Below, piece by piece: positions 33,544-41,795 of a stretch of DNA of 64,000 bases. This DNA comes from JACZXQ01 sp036986155 (GTDB lineage: Bacteria > Gemmatimonadota > Gemmatimonadetes > Longimicrobiales > Gaopeijiaceae): the NCBI GenBank assembly GCA_036986155.1, contig BTRA01000002.1:11913-75912 (forward strand). Reading direction: 5' to 3'. Below the pieces are notes generated by a model. It was given only the letters and a program-made list of their open reading frames with translations. It had not been told where the DNA came from and did no database searches. A program made the translations under genes and the position numbers. Every line of letters starts with the position of its first letter. The first letter of the stretch is position 1.

Positions 33544-35127
33544 TCACACCGAGACACCGCGCGGGGTGACCGCCCACTCGACAAGACTGAGCACCGCGTC
33601 CACGCCAAGCGCGAGTAGGGCTGCCGGAATGGCCCCCGCCAGGATCATGCGAGTATCCGACAGGGCCAGGCCCGCCACGATCGGATCTCCCAGTCCGCCG
33701 GCACCGATGAAGGCCGCCAGGGTGGCGGTTCCCACTGTGATCACCCCAGCGGTGCGTATCCCGGCCATTATCACGGGAGCCGCAAGCGGGAGTCGAACGT
33801 AGCGGAGGATCTGCCCTTCGGTCATCCCCAGTGACCGAGCGGAGTTGACGGCCACCGGGTCGGCATCGCGAATGCCGGTATAGGTGTTGCGGACAATGGG
33901 GAACAGCGAATAAAGGAAGAGTGCCACCACAGCTGGGATTACGCCGATCCCCAACAACGGGATCATGAAGGCCAAGAGCGCAATGGAGGGAATGGTCTGA
34001 AAAAGGCCCACGGCCCGGATGGCGCCCTCAGCGCCGACCCGGGCCCTCTCGAGGAGTAACCCGAACGGCACGGCTACGAAAATGGCTCCGGTAAGGGAGG
34101 CCATCACCAGCCACAGGTGGCGAAGCGTTAGGTCGAGTGTCTCCCCGCGCCTGGCCCAAAAATAGGACATGAAGGAGTCGGTAGGTGACGTCGACCGTCC
34201 ACGGATGGTTCTTATGGCCGGTCCCTCGACGAGGCCCAGCACCCGGAGCGCATCCCGGGCAACGTCCTCCAGCGCCTCTCCTTCCACCTCGAGGCGGCGG
34301 TTGAGGCTGCGCATCGTCTCCACGTCGATGATACCCGCCAGTTCCGAGAGGGCACGGACGGCTTCGGGACGGTTTTCCCAGAGCCGGCGGCTCATCAAGG
34401 GTGCCGCCTCGTAGGGTGGGAAGAAGCCACGATCATCGGTCAGGACCACCAGGTCATAGCGCTCGATCTGTCCGTCGGTCGAATATCCGTCGATGACGTC
34501 CACGTCACCGCCGGCCAGCGCTTGGTACTTCACCGCCTGGAGAAGCGAGCGCACCTCCATGGTGCGGAGCCCGTAGGCCTTCTCAAGGCCAGGCAGGCCA
34601 TCTCCCCGGCCGATGAAGTCCGGTGTGAAACCGCCGATATAGCCCGGCGCAACCCGGGCCAGATCGGACAGGGTACGCAATCCGTCTCGCTCGGCGGTCT
34701 CACGCCTTACCGCAATCGCGTACGTATTCTCGAACCCCAGCGGTGGCATCCAGTGGATGCCCCAGCGCTCACGGAACGCAGTTGCCACGCGCCGAAAGAC
34801 TTCTTCGGGCGTCCCGCTCGGCTCCTCGTTCAGGATCGCTACGAGCCCGGTTCCGGTGTACTCAGGGTAGACGTCGATCGCTCCGGCCCGCAGTCCCTGG
34901 AACGCGATCTCGGTGGCTCCAAGGCCTAGGCGCCGGACCACTTCCATACCCCGGCTTTCCAGCAATTGGGCGAAGATCTCCGCTAGCAGGAAGGATTCGC
35001 CGAAAGGCTTTGAAGCGACGACGATGGCCCGCTCTCGAGCATCCAGAGTGGCGGTCTCGGCTTGACTCGACATACTGTCGGCCGGCACCACCTGCATGGC
35101 AACGGCGAGGATCACCGCTGCGGTCAT
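33544..35127 (-). CDS. Fused substrate-binding protein and permease of a glycine betaine/choline-type ABC transporter (Opu/Osm family)
   Basis: 527 residues. A signal or anchor helix (1-16) is followed by an OpuAC/OsmF-type binding domain (about 30-300; recognisable by VASKPFGESFLLAEIFAQLLE, DVYPEYTGTG and VIDGYSTDGQI). A BPD permease domain follows (about 325-525; SIALLAFMIPLLGIGVIPAVV and the EAA-like SARSLGMTEGQILRYVRLPLAAP). The binding domain sits N-terminal to the permease. The aromatic cage for quaternary amines cannot be confirmed by eye. Its ATG overlaps the stop of the upstream ATPase gene (ATGA). Likely role: osmoprotectant uptake. Confidence 0.88.
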   Translation of the reverse strand: MTAAVILAVAMQVVPADSMSSQAETATLDARERAIVVASKPFGESFLLAEIFAQLLESRGMEVVRRLGLGATEIAFQGLRAGAIDVYPEYTGTGLVAILNEEPSGTPEEVFRRVATAFRERWGIHWMPPLGFENTYAIAVRRETAERDGLRTLSDLARVAPGYIGGFTPDFIGRGDGLPGLEKAYGLRTMEVRSLLQAVKYQALAGGDVDVIDGYSTDGQIERYDLVVLTDDRGFFPPYEAAPLMSRRLWENRPEAVRALSELAGIIDVETMRSLNRRLEVEGEALEDVARDALRVLGLVEGPAIRTIRGRSTSPTDSFMSYFWARRGETLDLTLRHLWLVMASLTGAIFVAVPFGLLLERARVGAEGAIRAVGLFQTIPSIALLAFMIPLLGIGVIPAVVALFLYSLFPIVRNTYTGIRDADPVAVNSARSLGMTEGQILRYVRLPLAAPVIMAGIRTAGVITVGTATLAAFIGAGGLGDPIVAGLALSDTRMILAGAIPAALLALGVDAVLSLVEWAVTPRGVSV

Positions 35128-35885
35128 ACGTCGACCTCTACACCGGCCCGGGCGAGCAACTCCTCGACGTACTGGGTGGCAGGCGTCCGACACAAGATTC
35201 TCGGGTCCGCGACCTGGTCGATCTTCCCGTCGCGAAGGACCGCAACCCGGTCAGCGAAGCGCACTGCGGCTCGGAGGTCGTGCGTAACCATGAGCGCCGT
35301 GACGCCGATCTCGTGGAAGAGGGACCGCACGGACTCGAGCAGTTCGGAACGGGTGATTGCGTCCAGGGCGCCGAACGGCTCGTCCAGGAGCACAATGTCC
35401 GGCCGAGCCGCGAGCGCCCGGGCCAGAGCGACACGCTGCCGTTCACCGCCGGAGAGCTCGCGGGGATAGCGATGGCCGAACTCGGCGGTCTGAAGGCCTA
35501 CGAGGTTCAAGGCGTCGCGCGCCATACCCTTACGATCGTCCATATGCCGAAGCCAGGGTACCAAGGCGACGTTGCGCAGCACGGTCCAATGCGGCAGCAG
35601 CCCGCCGTCTTGTTGGACGTATCCGATCGAACGGCGCAGTTTTACTTCGCTGAACGACATGACGTCCTTGCCCTCCACGCGCAGGATGCCCTCGTCTGGA
35701 CGGACCATGCGATTGAAGGTCTTGAGCAGCGTTGTTTTGCCGGCGCCGCTCTCGCCCACGAGAGCAACGCGCTCACCCCGGCCTACCACGAGCGAGAGAC
35801 ACTCCAGCACCGGAGCCCCCGAGAACCTCTTAGTGACGTCTCGGGCCTCGAGCGCCAGATCCGGCCTTTCGGACGCGTTCAGCAT
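35124..35885 (-). CDS. ABC transporter ATP-binding protein (OpuCA/OsmV type)
   Basis: 253 residues. Walker A is GESGAGKTT (about 44-52), the Q-loop is in GYVQQDGGLLPHWTVLRNV, the signature is LSGGERQRVALARALA, and Walker B is IVLLDEPFGALDAITR with the switch His in MVTHDLR. No C-terminal CBS pair is present, so the osmosensing module of OpuA/OpuCA is missing. It overlaps the fused binding-protein/permease gene by 4 bases and lies 4 bases downstream of the flavin disulfide reductase gene, so the three may be one transcript. Confidence 0.9.
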   Translation of the reverse strand: MLNASERPDLALEARDVTKRFSGAPVLECLSLVVGRGERVALVGESGAGKTTLLKTFNRMVRPDEGILRVEGKDVMSFSEVKLRRSIGYVQQDGGLLPHWTVLRNVALVPWLRHMDDRKGMARDALNLVGLQTAEFGHRYPRELSGGERQRVALARALAARPDIVLLDEPFGALDAITRSELLESVRSLFHEIGVTALMVTHDLRAAVRFADRVAVLRDGKIDQVADPRILCRTPATQYVEELLARAGVEVDV

Positions 35886-35889
35886 GCCT

Positions 35890-37260
35890 CTATGACAGTG
35901 CGTAGCGGTCCAGGCGCATCACCAGCGTCTGAAGGCCTTCGGCGAACGTGGGGTGTACCATCTCGGCGTCGACGATGGTCTGCAAGGTCGCGCCGGCCTG
36001 CATGATCATGGAAAAGATATGGATGAGCTCTCCGGCCTGAGCTCCCAAGATGACGGCGCCCAGAATCTTCTCTGTGTCCGGATCGACCAGCACCTTCATC
36101 ATGCCGGAGGGCTGCCGTGTCTCGACGGCTCGCGCGACTCGACCGAACGGCATCGTCGCGACCTCATAGTCCAGACCCGCCTCCTCGGCCTCGCGTTCGG
36201 TAAGCCCCACGCGTGCCAACTGCGGGTCGGTGAAAGCCGTGGACGGTACGAGTCTGTCCTTCCGGGTTCGGCGCTGATTTCCCTCGAGAAGATCGAACAA
36301 GATACGGTGATCGTCCCACGATGCGTGTGTGAAGAGCGGGCCACCGGTGACGTCGCCCACCGCGTAGATCCCGGGAACGCTGGTGTGGTAGTGATCGTCG
36401 ACGACTATATAACCACGTTGGTCCAGTTCCACTCCCGTTTCATCACACCCGAGCGAGTCGGTGTTCGGCGCTCGCCCAACGGCCACGAGCAGGTGAGACC
36501 CATCGATGACACCGCTACCTTCGAGATGAACACGCACTCCGGCATCCGTCGCCTCGATTCGCTCCGCTCGGGCGCCCAAGTGTAGTCGAATACCCTCCTG
36601 TTCGAACACCTCGGCCAGGGTCTCGGTCACGTCGTGGTCTTCCCGCGGGATCAAGTGATCCGCCAGATCGACAATGCTTACCTCTGCCCCGAAGCGGCGA
36701 TAGGCCTGACCGAACTCACAACCGATGTACCCGCCTCCGAGAACGATGAGGTGGTCGGGCACCTCCGCGAGGTCCATTACGTCTTCGTTGGTGAGATAGG
36801 GGACCTGTTCGAGTCCCGGTATCGGAGGAACCGACGGACGAAGGCCGACGTTCACGATGATTGTGTCGGCGCGGTATTCTTCACCGCCCGCTCCCACCAG
36901 CCCGGGACCGAGAAGCCGGGCATGCTCCCGCACGAGCGTGAGATTCTCTGCGTGCTTCTCGACGTTACGCTCTACTCCCGAGCGCCACATCTCAACGATC
37001 TTGTTCTTGCGTGCGACCACGGCCGCCATGTCGATCCTGACCTCACCCGTTTCCACCCCGAACTCTGGTCCGCGGCGTGCCCAATGGGCGGCGTCGGCGC
37101 TCGCGATGAAGGTCTTGGTGGGGGTACAGCCCACATTGACGCACGTGCCGCCGAGGGCCGAACCTTCGAAAAGGATCACTCTCTTTGCTGCTCGAGACAG
37201 GCGGTAGGCGAGAGGTGCGCCGGCCTGGCCGCTACCGATGATGATCACGTCGGCGGTCAT
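35890..37260 (-). CDS. FAD-dependent pyridine nucleotide-disulfide oxidoreductase (mercuric reductase/dihydrolipoamide dehydrogenase-like)
   Basis: 456 residues from the ATG at 37260. The FAD-binding opening is VIIIGSGQAGAPLA (5-18). The redox-active disulfide motif GGTCVNVGCTPTKT has Cys40 and Cys45. The NAD(P)H-binding stretch is LIVLGGGYIGCEFGQAYRRFGAEV, the FAD contact is GIYAVGDVTGGP, and the C-terminal dimer domain contains HPTFAEGLQ. The C-terminal His-Pro of lipoamide dehydrogenases is kept, but the following Glu is replaced by Phe. No MerA Cys-pair tail or metal-binding domain is present. The substrate may be a low-molecular-weight or protein disulfide; ergothioneine genes lie next door, but a link is only inferred. 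Confidence 0.88.
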   Translation of the reverse strand: MTADVIIIGSGQAGAPLAYRLSRAAKRVILFEGSALGGTCVNVGCTPTKTFIASADAAHWARRGPEFGVETGEVRIDMAAVVARKNKIVEMWRSGVERNVEKHAENLTLVREHARLLGPGLVGAGGEEYRADTIIVNVGLRPSVPPIPGLEQVPYLTNEDVMDLAEVPDHLIVLGGGYIGCEFGQAYRRFGAEVSIVDLADHLIPREDHDVTETLAEVFEQEGIRLHLGARAERIEATDAGVRVHLEGSGVIDGSHLLVAVGRAPNTDSLGCDETGVELDQRGYIVVDDHYHTSVPGIYAVGDVTGGPLFTHASWDDHRILFDLLEGNQRRTRKDRLVPSTAFTDPQLARVGLTEREAEEAGLDYEVATMPFGRVARAVETRQPSGMMKVLVDPDTEKILGAVILGAQAGELIHIFSMIMQAGATLQTIVDAEMVHPTFAEGLQTLVMRLDRYALS

Positions 37261-37460
37261 ATGCGTCCTTCGATCCCGAGTCCGGTGGGATGGAACTACA
37301 TGGTCGATCCTGAACGGTTGGCGCGCGTACCGCAATAGTCGGCGGGGGCGACTCGGGTGTCACCCGCCCCGGTACTGGAGGGGCTGCACCGGTGAGGTGC
37401 CTCGGGTTACCTTTCGCCCTTCCGAGCCGGCATCGCGCGCGTCCAACCACCAGGGCGAAC

Positions 37461-38786
37461 ATGAATCTCCACATCGGGCGTAGCCTCGACGTGTCAGAAA
37501 TCGCCGAGCTACTCGCGGAGGCGCGGGCACGCACTCTTATGCTCATCAGCCGCATCTCAGAGGATGACCTCCGCCACCAGCATGACTCCCTCATGAGCCC
37601 GATCATCTGGGACCTCGGACACATCGCACACTTCGAAGAGGTATGGCTGGTCGATCGCTTGGCCGCGGGTGGAGGGGAGTCGGAGGGTCTTCACGGAATC
37701 TATAACCCGTTCGAGACCCCGAGAGCGGATCGGGGGGACTTGCCCCTTCCGACGCTGTCCGAGTGCCTCGATTTCATGGGGACCGTGCGCCGCTCCGTAT
37801 TGGGGCGACTCCGTTCCCTGGACCTGGCCTCCGGCGACCCGCTTCTCCGAGACGGTTTCGCGTTCCGGCTCGTGCTTCAACACGAGTATCAGCATAACGA
37901 AACGATCCTTCAGACTCTGCAGCTCAAGTCGGGCGACCCGTACCCGGCCATGCGTGCGTTCCCAGTTCCAACCGGGTCCGGCGACTCGGGCTCCGGCGGT
38001 GGCTCGATGGTCACGTTCCCGGGCGGCGAGGTCACGATCGGCACGGACGATCGGAGTGCAGCGTATGACAATGAACGCCCAGAGCACACGATGGACGTGG
38101 CTCCGTTCCGGATCGATGTCACGCCGGTGACCAACGGTGCCTATAAAGAGTTCGTCGAGGCAGGTTGTTACAGGGATGAGGGGCTGTGGGATGAAGCGGG
38201 ACGTGCATGGCTCAACGATTCCCAAGCCGAGGCTCCGAAGTATTGGGAGCGCGTGGACGGGGTGTGGAATACGCGGGTGATGGATCGGTCGGGACCGGTG
38301 GATCCGACCCATCCGGTGTGCCACGTTTGTTATCACGAGGCGGCTGCGTTTGCACGGTTTGCCGGAAAGCGGTTGCCCACCGAGTTCGAGTGGGAGGCGG
38401 CGGCTTCCTGGGATCCGGCGGCGGGCGCGGCACGGACGTATCCATGGGGTGAGGCGCCGGTCACGCACCTTGTGGCCAACGTGGACGCGCTCTCGTTCCA
38501 GACCACGCCGGTATGGAGCTATCCGGACAACGTTTCGCCCATTGGGTGCTATGGCATGATCGGAGACGTCTGGGAGTGGACGGCTTCCGACTTCGAGGGC
38601 TACCCGGGCTACCAGACGTTTCCGTACAAGGAGTATTCGGAGGTCTTCTTTGGTGATCAGTACAAGGTCTTACGTGGAGGCTCGTGGGCATCACGAAGCG
38701 GGGCGCTCCGGACTACGTTCAGAAACTGGGACTTTCCCATAAGGCGACAGATTTTCAGCGGATTCAGGTGCGCGGCGGATGACTGA
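37461..38786 (+). CDS. egtB: Ergothioneine biosynthesis sulfoxide synthase EgtB
   Basis: Iron enzyme that joins trimethyl-histidine (hercynine) to a cysteine-containing thiol through an oxygen-dependent C-S bond. 441 residues from the ATG at 37461 (AGGG upstream). The DinB-like N-terminal domain supplies the three-His iron site, seen as His54 in DLGHIAHFEE and His141/His145 in HEYQHNE. The C-terminal domain (about 180-440) is of the formylglycine-generating-enzyme/sulfatase-modifying type, with PVTNGAYKEFVEAGCY, RLPTEFEWEAAA, GDVWEWTASDF and VLRGGSW. It overlaps egtD by 8 bases. Whether it uses gamma-glutamylcysteine or cysteine cannot be decided, but the nearby EgtC favours gamma-glutamylcysteine. 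Confidence 0.94.
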   Translation: MNLHIGRSLDVSEIAELLAEARARTLMLISRISEDDLRHQHDSLMSPIIWDLGHIAHFEEVWLVDRLAAGGGESEGLHGIYNPFETPRADRGDLPLPTLSECLDFMGTVRRSVLGRLRSLDLASGDPLLRDGFAFRLVLQHEYQHNETILQTLQLKSGDPYPAMRAFPVPTGSGDSGSGGGSMVTFPGGEVTIGTDDRSAAYDNERPEHTMDVAPFRIDVTPVTNGAYKEFVEAGCYRDEGLWDEAGRAWLNDSQAEAPKYWERVDGVWNTRVMDRSGPVDPTHPVCHVCYHEAAAFARFAGKRLPTEFEWEAAASWDPAAGAARTYPWGEAPVTHLVANVDALSFQTTPVWSYPDNVSPIGCYGMIGDVWEWTASDFEGYPGYQTFPYKEYSEVFFGDQYKVLRGGSWASRSGALRTTFRNWDFPIRRQIFSGFRCAADD

Positions 38787-39735
38787 CCGCCCCCGTGAGC
38801 TGATGTCGGCGGACGTTCAGTGGGGACTGGCCCAGCCCCAGAAACAAATCTCGTCCAAGTATTTTTACGATACGAAGGGCTCCGAGTTGTTCGAGGAGAT
38901 CACTCGGCTGCCCGAGTACTACCCGACGCGTACGGAGCGCGAGCTTCTACTGACCCACGCGGTTGGGTGGCTCGAGGTGATCTGCCCGGTGACGCTGGTG
39001 GAGCTCGGGGCCGGAAGCGCCCGGAAGACCCGTATTCTGCTCAACGCCATGCACGCCGCGGATTCACAAGCCTGGTACGTGCCGGTGGACGTCGCGGGAG
39101 ACTTCATCCATGCTACCGCAGGCGAACTTCGCACCGAGTACCCATCACTCGAGGTACACCCGGTCGTGCAGGACATCGCAGACCCGCTCCACTTCGCTGC
39201 CGATCTCCGGCGACCTGTTCTGTTCGCCCTCCTCGGGAGCACGATTGGGAACTTCGAGCGGGATGCCGCCGTGGACATGCTCTCCAACGTGCGACGGGCG
39301 ATGTCGGCAGGGGATCACTTTTTGTTGGGAGCGGACCTTCAGCCCGGGCCGAGGAAGTCGACCGAGCGTCTGACGGCGGCCTACAATGATTCGGCCGGGG
39401 TGACGGCGGCGTTCAATCTGAACATCCTCACGGTCATCAATCGTGGTATCGGCACGGACTTCGACCCGGACTGTTTCTCTCATCGAGCCGGCTACGACAC
39501 TGACGAGGGCCGGATCGAAATGCATCTCCTTTCATGTTCGGACCAGGAGGTGCACTTTCCGAGCGGAGAGGCGGTCCGAATCGGTAAGGGCGAGACGATC
39601 CGAACGGAAATCAGTTGCAAGTACGATCTGCCAACAATTGAGGCGTTGTTCGGGGCGGCCGGATTGTCGGTAGATCGGTGGTTCCAGGATCCCGATGGAC
39701 TCTATGCGTTGGCGGTAGGGAAGCCCGAGTCCTGA
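38779..39735 (+). CDS. egtD: L-histidine N-alpha-methyltransferase EgtD
   Basis: SAM-dependent trimethylation of the alpha-amino group of histidine to hercynine, the first committed step of ergothioneine synthesis. 318 residues, the family norm. Family stretches SSKYFYDTKGSELFEEITRLPEYYPTRTE, LVELGAGSARKTRILL (SAM-binding), LFALLGSTIGNFER and the histidine-binding region around YNDSAGVTAAFNLNIL are present. The start codon lies within the 3' end of egtB, so the two are translated from one message. It competes with hutH for histidine. Confidence 0.96.
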   Translation: MTDRPRELMSADVQWGLAQPQKQISSKYFYDTKGSELFEEITRLPEYYPTRTERELLLTHAVGWLEVICPVTLVELGAGSARKTRILLNAMHAADSQAWYVPVDVAGDFIHATAGELRTEYPSLEVHPVVQDIADPLHFAADLRRPVLFALLGSTIGNFERDAAVDMLSNVRRAMSAGDHFLLGADLQPGPRKSTERLTAAYNDSAGVTAAFNLNILTVINRGIGTDFDPDCFSHRAGYDTDEGRIEMHLLSCSDQEVHFPSGEAVRIGKGETIRTEISCKYDLPTIEALFGAAGLSVDRWFQDPDGLYALAVGKPES

Positions 39736-39745
39736 TCCTCCTTAC

Positions 39746-40531
39746 CTAGAAAGTGCTCAAAGCACGTATCGTAACATCTTTGTCTGTAATAAGTTCCACG
39801 ACATGATGATGGGCCACCTCCTGCCATTCCGTGCTCTTGTCGAGAGGCTCCGAAGCCACCAAGGTGCCAGGTGCCAGCAGGGAGGAGGCCTCCGCCAGGT
39901 ATAGCGAATTGCTCCGGTCGAGCGATCCGGTCCGGGTAATTGCGGCGGACTCTCCATCCGTGAGTGCCATGTTGAGTTGTGCGTCCAGTCCCTCTCGATT
40001 GACGGTGTCGATGGTGGTTCGTGCAACCGCCGCGAGGGCCGCACTGAGCGAGAGCCCACGCTCGAGTGCTCCCAGTGCCATCAGAAAGAGTGTTTCCGTA
40101 TCGCTGGTCCCTTGAATCTCGCCATATAGCGGGTCGGGCACGTCGCGCCGGAGTTCCCGCATGAAGCGGGCCCGAAACTCTCTCACGTAGCCATTCAACG
40201 TGAAGGTCCATCGATCCAGGATCATCGGAGCGACCTCTGCGAGACCGTACGGCATGCCGGGCGAGGCATTCCTGACCCCCGCAACGGCCATGGTCGAGCG
40301 TACGGTTCCCAGCATTTGTTCGAGATCCTGGTTCTGCCAAACCGGGCGGTCGTCCGCAACCCGAACCGGCCGTCCTTCGTGGTACCAAGCGACCGCATAG
40401 CCGTCCGCGTTGAGGGAGCCGTCCATCAGCTCCTTTGGACGAAAGCTCTGATCATGGAGCGAATGCTCGCCACCGTACATCACGGGCGCTACGGGCGCTC
40501 GTTCTCCGGCGTACACCACTATGCGGCACAT
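39746..40531 (-). CDS. egtC: Ergothioneine pathway amidohydrolase EgtC (class II glutamine amidotransferase fold)
   Basis: 261 residues. The N-terminal nucleophile Cys2 (MCRIVVYAG) becomes residue 1 after Met removal. The oxyanion/substrate region includes LNADGYAVAWY, VRSTMAVAG and FTLNGYVREF, and GTSDTETLFLMAL is the matching Ntn-hydrolase loop. EgtC removes the gamma-glutamyl group from the EgtB product. Its ATG follows the ilvA stop codon with no spacer, and it is convergent with egtD (10-base gap). EgtA and EgtE homologues are not recognised nearby. Confidence 0.9.
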   Translation of the reverse strand: MCRIVVYAGERAPVAPVMYGGEHSLHDQSFRPKELMDGSLNADGYAVAWYHEGRPVRVADDRPVWQNQDLEQMLGTVRSTMAVAGVRNASPGMPYGLAEVAPMILDRWTFTLNGYVREFRARFMRELRRDVPDPLYGEIQGTSDTETLFLMALGALERGLSLSAALAAVARTTIDTVNREGLDAQLNMALTDGESAAITRTGSLDRSNSLYLAEASSLLAPGTLVASEPLDKSTEWQEVAHHHVVELITDKDVTIRALSTF

Positions 40532-41509
40532 TCAGGTCTCCAGCCCATCTTCGTGCGTCAGGAGCGAAGCCAGCTCGGCGGTGCCGACGTTTCCTCCACT
40601 CAGGATAGCGACCACCGGACCCCGATCGGTGGGAATGCGTCCGGAGAGCAACGCCGCCACGGCGGCCGCTCCCGCGGGCTCGACCAGGAGCTTCGTCCGG
40701 GTCAGGATGAGGCTGAGCGCCTCTCGGATCTCGTCATCGGTAACGAGCACGATGTCTTCCGCCAGCTCGCTCAGGATCGCGAACGTCAGGTCACCTGCCA
40801 TTGGTGGCGCGAGACCGTCGGCTATCGTGTCTACACGGTCGAGCCTCGCGGGGGACCCTTGATCGAAGCTCCTCCGCATCGCGCAGGCGCCCTCGGGCTC
40901 CACGCCGTAGAGTCTCGCCTCCGTTCCGGTCGCCGCCAGCCCGAGGGCGATCCCGGAGGCAAGGCCACCCCCGCCTACGGGCACTACCACGATCGCCAAA
41001 TCTGGAAGCTCCTCCACGATTTCGAGTCCGGTGGTCCCTTGACCCGCGATCACCAATGGATCGTCGAAGGGGTGCACGAAGGTCAGTGCCCTCTGCTCCG
41101 CCAGGTCATGACATTTCTCAAAGGCCTCGTGCACGTTGCCGTGGATCACGACCTCGGCCCCGTAGGATCGACTGGCTTCGACCTTCGCTCGGCTCGCGCC
41201 GTCGGGCATCACCACGGTGGCCCGCGCACCCGTTTCACCAGCGGCCCACGCCACGGCTTGGGCATGATTACCCGCGGAAACAGTCACGACCCCTCGCTCC
41301 CGGGCCTCGCGGTCGAGCAGCAACAACTGATTCAACGCTCCCCTCACTTTGAAGGATCCCGTCTTCTGGAGGTTCTCGCACTTGAGATAGAGCGGAGCCC
41401 CGATCCGGTCGCTCATGCTCCGCGTGCCCACAAGCGGTGTGCGGTGCACACGCTGGGCGATTCGCGCTGCGGCGGCTGAGACGAGATTCGGGTCTGGGAG
41501 CGTGGACAC
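40532..41509 (-). CDS. ilvA: Threonine ammonia-lyase (serine/threonine dehydratase), short form
   Basis: PLP fold-type II enzyme that deaminates threonine or serine to the 2-oxo acid. From the GTG at 41509 (AGAGGA upstream) it has 325 residues. PLP-binding Lys54 lies in GSFKVRGALNQ, the phosphate-binding glycine loop is VPVGGGGLASG, and SAGNHAQAVA is present. The C-terminal ACT-like regulatory domain of biosynthetic IlvA is missing, so it resembles catabolic TdcB or serine racemase-like forms. It abuts egtC and is probably transcribed with it; the metabolic reason is not obvious. Confidence 0.9.
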   Translation of the reverse strand: MSTLPDPNLVSAAAARIAQRVHRTPLVGTRSMSDRIGAPLYLKCENLQKTGSFKVRGALNQLLLLDREARERGVVTVSAGNHAQAVAWAAGETGARATVVMPDGASRAKVEASRSYGAEVVIHGNVHEAFEKCHDLAEQRALTFVHPFDDPLVIAGQGTTGLEIVEELPDLAIVVVPVGGGGLASGIALGLAATGTEARLYGVEPEGACAMRRSFDQGSPARLDRVDTIADGLAPPMAGDLTFAILSELAEDIVLVTDDEIREALSLILTRTKLLVEPAGAAAVAALLSGRIPTDRGPVVAILSGGNVGTAELASLLTHEDGLET

Positions 41510-41795
41510 GCGGCTCGGTTCCTCTTTGTGTGGAGGCGTTTTCAGTGTTCGCCGGAGTTCGGCGCCCACATTACACCGTGCGAAGGATCGGCGAAACCTG
41601 CAGTTCGAGGGAATGAATAACATTGCAGGGGAGAAATCAGACGTATACTTTGGCCACGGAGCGGTTGATAGCGCTCATGTCCACGTCCAACCGTCCAGAA
41701 CCGGATACGGGATGCGGCGGGGATCCAACCTAGACGAACGCATGGAGCGCCCTACCGTTTTCGACATCCACAGACTCGAATCGAAAGGCCATTCA

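Noticed and set aside
34743..36005. Plus-strand frame of 420 codons across the ABC transporter genes
   Set aside because: Antisense to the ATPase and binding-protein genes, both of which show full family motifs.
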